Positions 11,270 to 23,330 are shown, numbered from the stretch's first letter. The stretch is DNA of 64,000 nt from Alectoria sarmentosa (GCA_009733775.1 WOGZ01000145.1:17786-81785), one strand, 5' to 3'. Made by a program: numbers and translations. The notes: generated from the letters alone by a model not told the origin.

Positions 11270-13027
11270 CTACATCTCGCTTCCTGCTTCTTCCGTGTTC
11301 TCGTCGCCGTCCGCCAGCAGACCAGTTTGTGCATGCGCAAATGATGGAAACAACTTAGCCACAAGTTCTTCCCGGAGATATGATCCAAGCCTCGGTGACC
11401 ATGCTCCATCGCAGAACACAGTCTCATGGTGCGATCCAAAGTCAGCCCACCTATGGGCCTCGCGTCGCAACTCCATGGCGGGTAGCCCTTGCGTGGCTGC
11501 TGCTCTTCGGCCCAATTCCCGGATAATACTCCTTTGAAAGGGCCAAATCCGGATCTTTTCCAGGGCGCCTGCTTGTAGATCTGCCCACAGATTGCACCAT
11601 TTTTCATCTTGATACACAACATCATACAGTGTAAGCTGGCGGAGGCTGTCCTTGTGACGATAAATTAATGCAGCGAGGCCGTGGATGTCGAGACTGTCGA
11701 TACCTCTGATGGACAGATGATTGAGTTGAGGCCATGTGATAATGTTGCCAACATTTTCCGTGGATTGGTCGGCGCCAAGATGTTTAGATCGCAAGGGCTG
11801 GCATGCAAGCTTGCTCATTGCTTGCAGAAAGTTTGTAAGTCTGTCAGAATGCACCTGCTCCTGGAATGCACCGCCATTGACCGTGTTCGAGTAGAAACAA
11901 AAGTGTTCAATGCCGGCCATCAACGTGTTCATCACCGCTTCCTCGTCCAGACGGGCAACTTGCATGGTCTTGGTTTCCATGTCTCGCAACAGAGGGCCAA
12001 CATCTAATCGAGCCCCAGAAGTAGCCTTTCCACAGGCTACTGCTCTCAGAACCAATGCACCTTGATCCAGATCGAATCTTTTTCGACAAGCTCCTGCCTT
12101 CCACACTCTGTCTATTACATCATCACGTGGCGAAAGGTCCAGCCTCTTACGGTTCCAACTCCAACCAGACTTTCGGTCATAGTCATCTGAGGTGATATCC
12201 TGCCTCCTGCGATTCCAGTCCCAGTATAGACCAGATTCAATTCGCTTAAGCTGCGGCAGGCGGCCAATGGCGCCTTGTAAGACAGCTTCAGCCTCATCGA
12301 GGAGCTTCTGCTGCTTGGCGTGCAGCGATGAATACTCCACATAGTGGAAGTCGATCATTTTTTGAGAAATCTTGCACAGCACGGCACGAGTGCCTAAACA
12401 TCCCCGCCAATGTTCGTGCGCGACGTACGCTGTAGATTCATCTTCAAACAGCCCGCCATCTCCGCGTATCCATGGTCCAAACTTTTTCTTCTGCAGAAGG
12501 GGACCAGAGATGGCCTTCGGGATGATGTGAAGCCTTCGAACATAAGTCTTGTAAGTTGGATGGTGCGATATAAGCTCAAGCTTCGCGTGACTCTCTGCCG
12601 TGAAATGTAAGAGGACATCTTCGAACAAAAACTCTGCAGTCATCACAGCGAGCCTTTTGTTGCACAGCCGTAAGGCTTTCAGGGTCGCGAGCTTGGTAAC
12701 TTGAACTTCAGGCGCCCGCGACAATTCATCAACCCTCGCCAGCGCATTGGCGTCAACTTTGTTCACCGACTTCAAGAGCCAGTGGCTCCACTGCTGTCGA
12801 GACGCCGTCAGCCATTTCCGGAATGGTGATCTCGCCAACAAAGATCTTTGTCTCCTCCACTCGGCTGCATAAGCCTCCGATTCGGCGTCAACGTCGGTGG
12901 GCGACTGTAGGGTTCCTTCAACACCGGTCTTGGCCGACCTGTCATCTTTTCGGTAGGCCGAGAGTGCGTCTTCGCCGTCCATCATGGAGACGACGAGGCG
13001 GAAGATTTCTGTGGGAATGCGGTCCAT
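11270..13027 (-). CDS. F-box-like protein, single exon
   Basis: A single uninterrupted frame encodes about 585 residues from the ATG at 13027. The frame opens 24 bases upstream, but only with a GTG. The N-terminus, MDRIPTEIFRLVVSMM, matches the start of fungal F-box domains (L/I-P-x-E-[IL]-[LF]). A later stretch near residues 120-170 (LATLKALRLCNKRLAVMTAEFLFEDVLLHF) is the usual second half of these proteins. The remainder has leucine-rich blocks such as LNHLSIRGIDSLDIHGLAALI but no clear repeat. Such proteins are substrate adaptors for SCF ubiquitin ligases, and the substrate cannot be guessed here. The F-box is separated from the 'NKRLA' segment by a low-conservation insert, so the family call is stronger than the domain boundaries. 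The frame is intact, unlike the broken F-box copy near 49 kb. Confidence 0.7.
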   Translation of the reverse strand: MDRIPTEIFRLVVSMMDGEDALSAYRKDDRSAKTGVEGTLQSPTDVDAESEAYAAEWRRQRSLLARSPFRKWLTASRQQWSHWLLKSVNKVDANALARVDELSRAPEVQVTKLATLKALRLCNKRLAVMTAEFLFEDVLLHFTAESHAKLELISHHPTYKTYVRRLHIIPKAISGPLLQKKKFGPWIRGDGGLFEDESTAYVAHEHWRGCLGTRAVLCKISQKMIDFHYVEYSSLHAKQQKLLDEAEAVLQGAIGRLPQLKRIESGLYWDWNRRRQDITSDDYDRKSGWSWNRKRLDLSPRDDVIDRVWKAGACRKRFDLDQGALVLRAVACGKATSGARLDVGPLLRDMETKTMQVARLDEEAVMNTLMAGIEHFCFYSNTVNGGAFQEQVHSDRLTNFLQAMSKLACQPLRSKHLGADQSTENVGNIITWPQLNHLSIRGIDSLDIHGLAALIYRHKDSLRQLTLYDVVYQDEKWCNLWADLQAGALEKIRIWPFQRSIIRELGRRAAATQGLPAMELRREAHRWADFGSHHETVFCDGAWSPRLGSYLREELVAKLFPSFAHAQTGLLADGDENTEEAGSEM

Positions 13028-13930
13028 GTTGGTATTTTCCGAGTTTTGCACGATTGGCAGGATCGTTGGTGAATTGTTCCAATACCGAGGAGTTTTACCG
13101 TTTATAGTGACGTGAGAAGGGCGACGATGCTCTCTGCTTCAAAAGTTTGCGCGTCGTTATGTGGCAGCGTGTGAATTCAAACACTCATCCGCCCAGGTGA
13201 GCGACGTACTAGGTGTATCGAAAATTTACAGGAGTAGATTTTGGTGGGGGTTTCTAAAAAGGAAGTAAGTCGAAGGTGAGAGGGTTGGATGGCACGAGAT
13301 AGATATCTCGCGCTAGGTCGAATCTAGTACCCTTCCCCGTTTTTGAAACTGAGACAACTCGCGTCGACGTGTCGATTAATCGGATACCGGTCGTCGTCGT
13401 GCGTGGGATTCTTGTTCACTACATACCCATGAACGTAGGGTAATGAGAGTCATCAATTACATGTTATGAGCTTTTAGCGTGTCAAAAACGCCGGCTCTGC
13501 GGTTCGGTGTTGTATGCCATGCCCCCTCCGCAACGAAACGAAACGAGCCATTACAAGAATGCTTCAAAACCATCGACCTACCATTCATCATCCCACATCC
13601 CAAGACTATCATAGACACCCTGATGAAATCCCCGTCCGCGATTCCCAATCCACTCAGCCCCGCACGTAAACCTCGCCTCTCATATCCCAGAACCCCCTTA
13701 CCAGCTCGGCCTCTATCTCCACTTTCCTCCACTGTCACAGTATCTCGCTCCCTCACTCGCTCACTCTTATCACGCCTTCTTCGCCGTGCGTAATCGACGA
13801 ACTCCCAATCCAACACCACCTCTCCCTCCCTCCTTCCATCCTTCACTCCCTCCTTCCCTCCCCCCACACATCCCTCACATCCCTCACCTCCCTCACACCT
13901 TCCCCGACCCTACACATACATCCTCTCCCT
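13028..13930. other. upstream region of the F-box gene; CT-rich tract
   Basis: No convincing gene. The plus strand becomes strongly C/T-rich from about 13800 to 13930 (tccctccctccttcc-type repeats). Such tracts mark fungal promoters but can also be low-complexity filler. The frames at 13457-13867 overlap each other on opposite strands and look like chance. Confidence 0.5.
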
Positions 13931-14398
13931 CTACCCCACCCCCCACGCCAGCAAAGCCGGCTGCATCGCAATCCTCGCTCCAAACTCCTCCATGCGGCGA
14001 TAGCTGCAGATGCCGCCTTCAATGTACAGCGGCAGCCTGCTGCCTGACACGGGGTGCGTCCATGTCTCGCCCGTTTTGATGAGACATTGCTGCGCTGCAG
14101 GTGGTGTTGGTGTTGGTGGTGTTGGTGTCGGTGGTGTTGGTGTCGGTGGTGGTGGTGTCGGTGGTGTTGGTGTCGGTGGTGGTGGTGTGGGTAGGGATGG
14201 GGATGTTGCTGTGGATGTTAGTGGGGATGTTGTAAGATGGTTTTGGATGACGATGCGGCCGCAGAAGATGCATTGCCAGCAGAGGGATATGGTGTGTGTG
14301 TGGGGGTAGGGGAAAGGGGAGGGGGAGGGGGGATTGTTAGGGGCGTTGGCGGTGGTGGTGGGGGGAGTGTGAGCGTGAGTGTGGTGGGTGGTGCTCAT
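13931..14398 (-). CDS. small protein with Pro/Thr tandem repeat and Cys motifs
   Basis: A single frame gives about 155 residues from the ATG at 14398. Residues about 35-55 contain ISLCWQCIFCGRIVI, a CxxC pair. Residues about 70-100 are a tandem TPTPP/TPTPPPP repeat translated from a GT-rich minisatellite. The C-terminus reads GETWTHPVSGSRLPLYIEGG then ICSYRRMEEFG and looks like ordinary coding sequence. The CxxC near the middle plus the HPVSG...GGIC segment may form a small conserved domain with a repeat inserted in it. I do not recognise a named family. A shadow frame on the other strand is Gly/Val only, which favours the minus strand. Confidence 0.45.
   Translation of the reverse strand: MSTTHHTHAHTPPTTTANAPNNPPSPSPFPYPHTHTISLCWQCIFCGRIVIQNHLTTSPLTSTATSPSLPTPPPPTPTPPTPPPPTPTPPTPTPPTPTPPAAQQCLIKTGETWTHPVSGSRLPLYIEGGICSYRRMEEFGARIAMQPALLAWGVG
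14101..14190. repeat. GT-rich minisatellite inside the Pro/Thr coding frame
   Basis: Units of ggtgttggtgtc and close variants run in tandem for about 90 bases on the plus strand. On the minus strand they encode the TPTPP repeats. Copy number is likely to vary between isolates. Confidence 0.7.
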
Positions 14399-15285
14399 TT
14401 GGGTTTGGTGTTTTAGTGGGATTCGATGGGATGGAGCGAGTTGTGGTGAGTGGGGTTTTTTTGGGTGGTGGTGGTGGTGGTGGTGATGGAGGAGGGGGTT
14501 AGATCTGGAGTTGAGATTTTGTGGGTTGGGTCTTGGGTTTGGATTGGGGAGTTGTTGGACTGCTGTTTGAGAGGCGATAAGAGAAAGGACGGCAGACTGA
14601 CTCGATGGAGAACAAAGAGAATTCGGAAACGCTCATTGTAGTGACAAAAAAGGACAATGGCCATTGATTGTGGCGGAACAAGAGAGTGAGAAAGAGTCTT
14701 GGGTATCTCGAAGAGATGAGAAAGACATTAACTCAAGGTACAGCGGCATACCTGGGTCTCTTCCGAACACGAAAGCGCGGGAGGAAGAGTGAATTATCCT
14801 TGCTCTCTTTCGCATTGATCCTTTTCTATCCAAGTCATTCACATAAAAACGATCGATACTCTACATGTATCGTATTGCTTTTGTCACGACCACTCTTGAT
14901 GATAATGCCTGCGAGGAGTTGTCGGTATATAATACTTGCACAGATGATCGACCATTCTTCAGGCAACAAAGACCAGAGACGGGTCTATCCTCTGGCAGCG
15001 AGCGCTGGAAGCACCGTAAGTAGGCTCTCCATATGACCCTAGACGCAGCCGTCGGAGGTAGTCAACGATTGGATTTCCATTCAGCCCCTACTCTAGGTCC
15101 AAAAGCCAATCCGTAGACGTAGTCTCTCAGATTGTGATATCATGTCTTTCTGCTGCTTGAAGATTGGAGCTCTGATGCTGTCTTGGGGCAGTATCCAATG
15201 CCTTTAATTGTTGGTAGGGTTCTGATAGGTTTTGCATCGTTCACGGCGCGGGCTCGAGATACGTGTCGTTGATTCGTGAAGGGTG
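14399..15285. other. GT-rich then ordinary intergenic DNA
   Basis: The stretch from 14399 to about 14560 is strongly G/T-rich with GGT microsatellite runs. From about 14650 to 15285 I see only short frames without domains. Confidence 0.5.
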
Positions 15286-18199
15286 TCACTTCCACCGATG
15301 CGATAGATGACTTCCAAAAGTGGATGCGCGCTGTACTGCGCTGGGATCCGGCTCTTCCGCCTCCTGAATACCATTATGGAATGTGGCATAGCGGGACGGC
15401 GGTCCAAACCCGGCTGACGGTGGTGATGCATGTCTAGAGGATGTCATGTTTGAAGGCCTTCCTCCAAAGGTAGCCGCAGGTGGCGCATCATCTATTGGTG
15501 ACTCGTAGACGGGTTGCATCGTGGAGGACCTGTGTTCATGCAATGGATTCCAGCGACTAGAGGATGCCACGAGAGTTTCGTTGTCTGACCATCGTCGGTC
15601 TTTGCCTTTGTCAATTGTTTTGGATCGAAGAGGTAGCGCGAGGGCAGTGTCTTGACCGTCTTCGGCCGGATGGTGGGCCTCTATTTTCTTATGATCTAGC
15701 CGTTTATCAATTGCACCTAGGAGCAATTTCTCGTAAAATGCCTCTGTCAGGTCAAGATCGGACTGGCATTTGATCGTGTCGACCATCTGCGAAAGGTTAG
15801 CACGAGGACCGCGCCAATGAGCGGATTGCTTACATCTCGGTGAAGTCTGTGTTTACCTTTGAGTCGATCATCTAGGTATTCAAAGAACTCAGTCGCGTCG
15901 TGATCGTTTCCAATCTGGCAAAACTGAATACCAACTTGCCCAGACTCGGCCTCTTCTTCGTCAAGCTTCTTTGCTACTTCTACGATCTTCTTGCGAATAA
16001 GTCTGAAGGCTGCTTTGTTTTTCTTCGCGTCCTCTTGGTCAGATATATCCTCTTCATCCTCGAATTCCGGGTTTGGCTCGCCATCAGTGAGCACAATCAG
16101 GTTGTAGCATTTGAAGTTTGCGGAGAAATTCGCGTCCCTGAATTCCTGAAGATAAGCCTTCAGGTGACGAGAAAGCCTGTCCCGGGTTGGAGTACTGCCT
16201 CTGAGTTCAATATCGTGATGTATCTTGACGGCAATCTCTGGATCTCTAACGTTATCTTGATTGGCCTTGATGTTGTTCATGAAGTGAACGTCGATCCCAT
16301 TTGTATCGTACCGGGTAGCCACAACGGTGGAGTAATTGAGGATTTTTTGCACTAGCTCCCACTTTTCACCTCGCATCGATGGTGAGTCATCGATCAGGAA
16401 GACCGTATCGTAATCCTGGAGAATGCTAAACCTGTCTTCTACCGCATCCCCCCTGTCATTCACTGAGGCTGGAGGAGGAGGCGGGGCGATTGTTGGACGG
16501 GAAAGCGCTTTCCCTAATTCAATTGCGTTCGAAGCAATGGTCGCCAGAAAATTAATAGCTGGTTTCAGAGCATGGGCGTCATCGTTCGAAAATTTGGCCA
16601 TGTCTTTGTGGCCACGATTGACTGCAAATGGTCTAGGGCATTCGGGATAGTCATAGACAGCAGATTCGTGGTCCACGATCTGTCACACCTTCTGGTCAGC
16701 GTTCCGTCATCAACTAGAACAGCTAGTGAAGCAGATTCTCATCCATGATGGTCCAACTAGAGATGCGCGGAGGCTGTCATGATTGTTGAAGAACGACACG
16801 AGGACTCGCAAATATCAATGAAAGTCAACAGCATTGCAGCAGGGTCTCAGATCGTATTGACAGTCCCCTATCAGTGCGCCAGGGCCTATTTGCGCTCTTC
16901 TCAAGAAAAGGGGGGCATCCAACTTACACGTCCTAAAGTATGATTGTACTTGACAGTCTCGAAGAAGCTGATGACGGGAATATTGTGCTCCGACTGAACG
17001 CTTCGGAACTCTGATGAGATATTCGCAAATCGCTGTGACTTTGGTTTAAGATCTCGAACATTGTTCTTATTCAAGTTGAAAACGTGACTCAAAACGGAGA
17101 GGAACCTTGATGCCATGTCCGCAATATCGGCTCCTTTGTGAGGTACACCGAAGAACATACAGCCATTCACGGGGAATACGTAGCCTCCTTGTGAGGGTGA
17201 TTCGGGATTAAATGTTTTTTTCATTGCTTCGTCGGCGAGCGCGACGATTGCCTGGAATATTGTCAGCTTGCATAAAGTCGGTCGTATGGTCAATTCCGAA
17301 TGTGAGAGGTAGAAACACAGTATGAAATTCTCCACAAGAGTGTAGCCAAGATGCTGAAGGTAGAGAGAATCTAAAAGGGCTGTGATCGCTCCAAAATGTC
17401 CGGCGATTTGGACGCTACGCACCTGTTTGATCACTATTCCACCAAGGCTGTGCCCGATAAAGAAGAGCGGCCGCGAAGGATCCTGACCGTGTTTAGCATA
17501 ATGGGGACCTATGTAGAAGTCTGACATACTTGGCTTCGTTCAAGCTCAAGATAGTGCAGCAGGTTCTTGACAGGGTCATCCAGATCAGCGACAGACTTGG
17601 TCATCCAAACATCAGCATTGTAGCCAAAGCTCATGACACGCGAGTATATTTTTTGCTGGTGGTGTTGCTCAAGGAGCCCTGGCAAAATGTCTCGGAGCCA
17701 ATTATTTTCTCTTATCCTGTCGGCTTTCTTGTCGACAACCTTTGACGTTGTGAAGGTGTTCCAAGCATGACCTGTCAGCCCGTGAAGAGCAACGACACTA
17801 CAGCGCATTGCAATCAGCGATGGGCGAGCAATAAGAACAAATGTTGACTGAGACCCACTCAATATCAGGATGACCCGTGGCGGGATTCGCGGAAGTATGG
17901 AGGGTGGTAATGTCTTCGAAAGTGTGGTTGAGCGAAATATATTCAGCACCGCCTCTGACGGCTGTGAGCCGTCTACGGGCGGGCTCTAGTTCGAGAGCCT
18001 GTTGTGCTGCGTTGTGTGACGAGAACGAAACTGTTGTCTGCATTTTCCGAGACATCGCATCCTGGCTGATAGGACCAACAGACTCAATGATTTGACGCCC
18101 TTTCCTCTTGATGTGGTCGCCAAAAAAGTCCTCCACATCTTTGACCTGCGTAAACGTTGGCAGGCCGGTCATGCGCAAAGTCTGCTGCCTCGAGTCCAT
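15286..18199 (-). CDS. NLR-type alpha/beta hydrolase fused to a von Willebrand A domain
   Basis: Six exons splice into one 779-residue protein: 18199-17859, 17797-17530, 17482-17423, 17251-16928, 16679-15834 and 15786-15286. All junctions are GT..AG and in phase. Residues 1-113 form the RRM-like/scaffold N-terminus common to fungal NLR-like proteins. Residues about 114-330 are a DUF676/SesB-like alpha/beta hydrolase: VVALHGLTGHAWNTF, then GHSLGG with the presumed nucleophile Ser215, then FFGVPHKGADIA. The block TLGR-IVDHESAVYDYPE crosses the fourth intron, which proves that hydrolase and vWA halves belong together. The vWA frame alone begins on GTG. Residues about 420-600 are the vWA domain, with a MIDAS motif D428-D-S430-P-S432 and a later TDGEP. 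The tail (about 675-779) is low complexity and holds YESPIDDAP and FHNGIQEAEEPDPSAV. SesB-type hydrolases act as effector or sensing domains in fungal non-self recognition; that role here is inference. Confidence 0.85.
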
Positions 18200-19053
18200 T
18201 GTATAGCTGCCTTGGTTGAGCAGTCGCAAACGTGCAAATTATATCGGGTATCCTGGCGCGGGGAACCCTTTAGTTGTATAATATATTTGTGCTCTCGGAT
18301 CGAGGAAGTAAGACTTGGCGCGACATGATAAGGGTCCAGACCTCTTGACTCGGCAGTAGCAGTAAGGCTCGCTTGCTCCAGCAGGTCTGGCCGCTTAACA
18401 GCAAAGTGGACAAGGCTGGAGGCTCCAATGGACAAAGATTATCACTCATTGGCTATGGAATTCTGCGACTTAGAGCAACGCAGGCACGAGAAGGTTGCAC
18501 AAAAAAAAGTTCATTGGTCGCGAGGGAAACATTGCATGCGTGGACGTAAGCCATCGCTTCAGCCTGATGCAGCCTGATTTTGACACGCTGTTTTGCTGAT
18601 GTACATGACCCTGCTGCAGAAGTCTGAGGAGAGCACGTCGCGAATGAATGAAATTTGTAAGCCCCACTGCCGAGGCCAAAAGTCTGCGTGGAAGCACGGC
18701 GTCATCCTGCTTCCAACATCACAAATGCAGCCATCTGCAGGTGTTGAATAATCATAAGACGAGGCTGGTGGAGGGACATGCCGGCCGGACTACCTAGAGC
18801 ATTATGGAGGCCATCTGTTTCCCACCAAATGAAAAGCAATAAGCAAGCTTGGGCTGAGTGAGTCTCCAGCCTTGAGGCTGACAGTTACGGCGTTAATAGC
18901 AAGATACAGCTTACCTGTAATTGGAAAGCTTGCTTTCTTCATGGTCAAAAGTTATGCAGGAGAATGGCTTATTAAGGGTATTAAGATTATTGAAGAACTG
19001 ATCAATCAGACCTTTTTAAGCTAAAACTCACCTTATTTCTTGGCGAGCACTAC
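18200..19053. other. upstream region of the hydrolase-vWA gene grading into AT-rich DNA
   Basis: No gene seen. Composition is ordinary up to about 18900, then shifts toward AT. This interval should hold the promoter of the minus-strand hydrolase-vWA gene. Confidence 0.45.
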
Positions 19054-19111
19054 GCGTATACCCCCTGTCTGATAGGCGTATACCCCCATGTTTGTTAGGC
19101 GTATACCCCCC
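19054..19111. repeat. three tandem copies of a GCGTATACCCCC-containing unit
   Basis: GCGTATACCCCC begins at 19054, 19076 and 19099, so the period is 22-23 bases with variable filler between the cores. It lies just outside the AT-rich island. A 13-base match to the second copy, CGTATACCCCCAT, recurs near 63854. Confidence 0.75.
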
Positions 19112-19909
19112 CAGATCCAATTAGCTGATATCAAGGCGTTAACCTTATCAGATAAGCTACGCGCGAAGATAATCGCGGGGATGTTTCGTAATAACAATGT
19201 AGTAGTAGGGCAAGTCTTCTCGAGCCTTTTCTTATAAAATGAAATAAAGATATCAGACGGTTTCAAATCGTCAAATAACGAAACCTTTCAATCATTTTTT
19301 TATGATTGTATTTAATTGACTAACGAGCTTCTCTGATTGCTATTAAAAATACGTTTATCGTATTTAAATGTGCATTATTTATCAACTACTCAATAATTTA
19401 TAGCTAAAAAGAATTAAACATAATTTCGTTATTTTTTATATATATCGATATCGCAATACCTCGCTATCGCTCTTCTCGTATAATCGTAAATTCTTTATTT
19501 TTATTTCATCGTTATAATGATTGCTATATAATTCGTATATTCATCTCTCGTGTAATTATCCCTTATATAACATTTCGTATAATCTTTTTCTTTTTTGTAA
19601 TAATAACGCTCGTAGTCTTAAAGAACTCATTAATAATAATTATATTTTTTTAATTAATCATTTAATCGATCGTGATAATTATTTTTTAATATCGTTATTA
19701 TCGCAATATATGTTCAAATTCAAATAATTCGCGTTAAATAAATTTCTTAAAAACCTGTTAAAGAGTACGTTTTTTCTTGTTTTTCGCTTTTAAAAATCGA
19801 CCTGAAAACTTAATCACAGCGGGTTCGTTGATACGTAAAAACTTATTAACAATTATGTTATTATTTTGCGCGTTAACATAAATATACGTGTTATCATTTT
19901 TATTAAATC

Positions 19910-20125
19910 GTTAATGATATGAAAGTACGGTCTGAAATCTAATGAGTGAAAGATTAATTGATTCTCTTTAACGAAAGTAGCTATTTATATAAATTTATTA
20001 AGTCATAAACTTGACGAGATATCTTTATAATAAAGATAATTATTAAGCGAGATAAATATTTTGATAAAATAAATGCTTCTTAATAAAACTTGTTAATCGT
20101 CGATTTCATATCAAATGTTAATAAA
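19910..20125 (-). repeat. left LTR copy (3' LTR of the minus-strand element)
   Basis: It aligns base for base in long stretches with 27265-27480. Shared words include gaaagattaatt, attctctttaacgaaa and aaataaatgctt. Differences are mostly C/T or G/A, as expected for RIP acting on two copies. Confidence 0.75.
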
Positions 20126-21714
20126 AGAAACAAAGACAGCGTTTTCGTTATCGTAAAATACAATTGATAAATAAAGCAAGATCTTTTTTCGCAATAATTA
20201 TACGTAACAAATAAAGTAAATAAAATAATTTATACGCAAGCATCTTTCGCGTAAGCATCTTTTTTTCGATTAATAAATCGAAAATTATGATTCGAATATT
20301 ATAATAAATGATAATATAATAACGAATTAACGCTCGAGAGAATTTTTAAAACGAATTTCGAAACGAAATTAATGAGGTATTTTGGTTGCTGTTTTAACGA
20401 AATTTTTAAAACTTCTCGTAATAAATATCGTCGTAATAAAGATAATGATTTGAGAATATTCAATTCGTGTAACGGAAACGCGATTCTCGAAAATACGAAA
20501 ATGCGATTTTCGAAAACGCGTTTGAGATTTCATTAAGAATATTTAAATAAATCGTCGAGATGCTTGCGGAAGAAATTTTTAAACTTTTATTTTTATAATT
20601 ATAGCATTATAACGTTTTTCTTTTGTCGACGTAAATTTCGAAACGTGCGTTTATTCATAATCGGCGACGAGATTTTTGACAAAGTTTAAATCTTTCAATT
20701 TATATTAAACGTTATACTATTTATTATAATTTAATCATTTAACGAGATATTCGAATTTTTTATTGATAATCCTTTTTTTGACGAGTTTCTCGATTTCATA
20801 AAAGTTCGAAAATTAATTCTCGTTTTTTATCGAAGGTGAATTCGTGAAACGAGAACGTCGATATGAATCTTCGTCTTTCGAGATCGATTTCAATTGTGTT
20901 ATAAAAATTATCGATCAGATTTTTATGATAAACGACAAATCGAGTTTATAAATAAGATTATCAACTTTGCTCAATATTAAAAAAAGATCGACACGTTATT
21001 AATAAAATTTTCGATTTTGTTTTTTAAAAATCTTATATTTATAATGAAGACGAAGATAAACTTCTTTATCTTTTTTAAAATTTAATAAAATATGTTTATC
21101 GTCATAACGAGTCTTAATTATAACGTTCGCGAATATTATAATTTCATTCGTTATTTCTCGTTTAATTAATCGCAACTTCTCAAAATCTTATAAAAATAAG
21201 TTTTCGAAAAAATTAACGTTATCGTTTATTCGAAATTCATAAATTAATTCGTTAAAAGCGAATTCGATAACAAAGTTGATTAAATTATTGAAAATAATAT
21301 TAATAAATAACAACGCTTAACGTTAATTAACGTTCTTTATTATATAATAACATAATATTATCTTCATCATTTAATTCGTACGTTCGAATTACTTATTTAT
21401 TTAAAAATAATAAATAATCAAAATAAAGAAGTTTATTTCAAAACGACCGAAAATCGTTTTTCAAAACATCGACATAAATTTAAAATCGCGATCATTAATA
21501 AAGAATTTTGGGATATTTTAATCGTGCTTGAATAATGCGACAATAACGATATTTATTCAATCGACGACATTTTAAATGTTTTTTTCGATCACGAAAAGCA
21601 CTTTTTTCGTGAACTTATTCATTATTATAAATAAAACATTATAATCGTCGATTTCGAGAAACTCGATTACGAAATTCATTGTTAAAATATAAAACGAAAT
21701 CGAAAACGTTATAA

Positions 21715-22081
21715 TAAAATTGAACGACTCATATGAAAAATGTTTTATAATTTAATAAATTTGATATTCTGAACAATGAGCAATGTAAAATCGTAATCGT
21801 TTAATAAATTATTAAACGTAAACAAAGCTTGATAAACGATTATACGTTTTATAAAAATCATCGTGATTTAATAAGTTATAAGTTATGCGAAACATTTTTT
21901 ATTTTAAAGAATAAAAGATGCACAATCTTTCACGTTTATCGTCAAAAACGTAATATAATAAATCATTACGAAATTTGAATCGAATTCTCGATTGCTCGAA
22001 TTCTTCGAAAATCTTTTTCATAACTTTCGAAATAATTTTCGAAACGATTTTCGAAACGACTTTCAAAGCGACTTTTAACAA
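21715..22081 (-). pseudogene. integrase N-terminal zinc-binding region remnant
   Basis: On the minus strand the frame reads FRNDLLYYVFDDKRERLCI, then HDDFYKTYNRLSSFVYV, then RLRFYIAHCSEYQI. This matches the layout of the H-H-C-C zinc-binding region of Ty3-type integrases, with the last Cys position apparently lost (Tyr). Stop codons interrupt it near 21816 and beyond. Confidence 0.65.
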
Positions 22082-22180
22082 TATCGTCGACGTGTTTTTT
22101 TGCTATGCGAATGGCGTCGTTAATTCAAATTTCTTTTTTTTAAACATTGTCTTTCTGAGAATAACAAAAACTTTTTTTCA

Positions 22181-23330
22181 TTAATCGTTCATTTCGTATA
22201 TTTGACGAAATCGTGCTTTAAAATCATTCGACATTTTTATAAACGTGATATGATAAACGATTTTTATTTTCATAATCTTTATAAAATTAAAATCGAAGAT
22301 TTCGATAACGTGATCATAAAAAACGTTAAAAATTTCTTCGAAAAAAGAATCGAATTTCATTTTAAACAACCTAAAAAACGCGTTTAATATCACATTTGAT
22401 TTATTAATCTTATAACGAATAACAAAATTAAAGCTCGACAAATATTAAAAAGCTTTTATTAAACGAAGATTAAGTTTATTAATATTAAACGTCGTTAATG
22501 TAATTTATCGAGAAATTGATACAATAATAAAATGATCGATATAAATAATCATAAACGAAATCGAGGATGATTCAATCATATATTTAATTTTCTTAATAAC
22601 TTATACGATTCCGACGATCTCGAATTTTATAAATCAATAATTCTTTTTTATTTCGTTGAAAAACTTATTTAAAAACATGATCGATTATATTAAAATTCTT
22701 GCTATAATAACATTCTCATTAAATTTCGAATTTCTTTTAACGTGATAAATCATTATCGCGAAATTTCATCTTTTCGAATTGTTGATATCGATATAAAAAC
22801 GTCGTTTTTTGTCGTAATGTATTAAAAAGATCGAGTTATCAAAAGCCATTTAAAGATTTTAATATATTTAGATTTTTAATTTCGTAGAATCGTCGATTAT
22901 AAATCTCATCGATTATCGTTTTCTAACGAATCTGTTAATTTGATTTTCTTTTTTTATTAATAATTCTCGAATGAAACGAGTTTTTCGCTTTTATAAAAAT
23001 TTAAAAATTTAAACATATCAATAAATTAACGAGCGTAATCATTTCGTTAAATTTAAATAAATTTCGAAATCTCGAAGATTGCTTGAAAAGCGAAGATTTT
23101 TTATAATTCGAATCTTATTTATTAAAATAAACATTTTTAAAATTATTAACATATTAATTAAACAAAATTACGAACGAATATTCGAAAAAAGATTTCATGA
23201 GATTAAAGTTAATTCGACGTTCGCGAAACAAGATAAAAAGCTTTTATAAATGTTTAAGATGTTTTATTAAAGTACGAGAAAAAATAATTATATCGTCGAT
23301 ATATGCTTTAATAAAATCATAAAATGATTT
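22181..23330 (-). pseudogene. reverse transcriptase-RNase H remnant
   Basis: The catalytic YIDD box lies at 23303-23292, inside FIKAYIDDIIIFSRTLIKHL. This is the usual RT context of an aspartate pair before a hydrophobic strand and an L-x-x-H-L segment. About 850 bases downstream on the same strand, FNFVIRYKINKSNVI (about 22430-22386) matches the end of RNase H in Ty3 elements. The stretch between is broken by many stops. Confidence 0.68.

Noticed and set aside
13051..13051. F-box protein starting eight codons earlier (MQNSENTN)
   Set aside because: The codon is GTG; the ATG at 13027 starts directly at the F-box motif.
15747..16676. Stand-alone vWA gene starting at 16676
   Set aside because: The first codon is GTG, and a consensus acceptor precedes it in phase with the hydrolase exon; it is the fifth exon of one gene.
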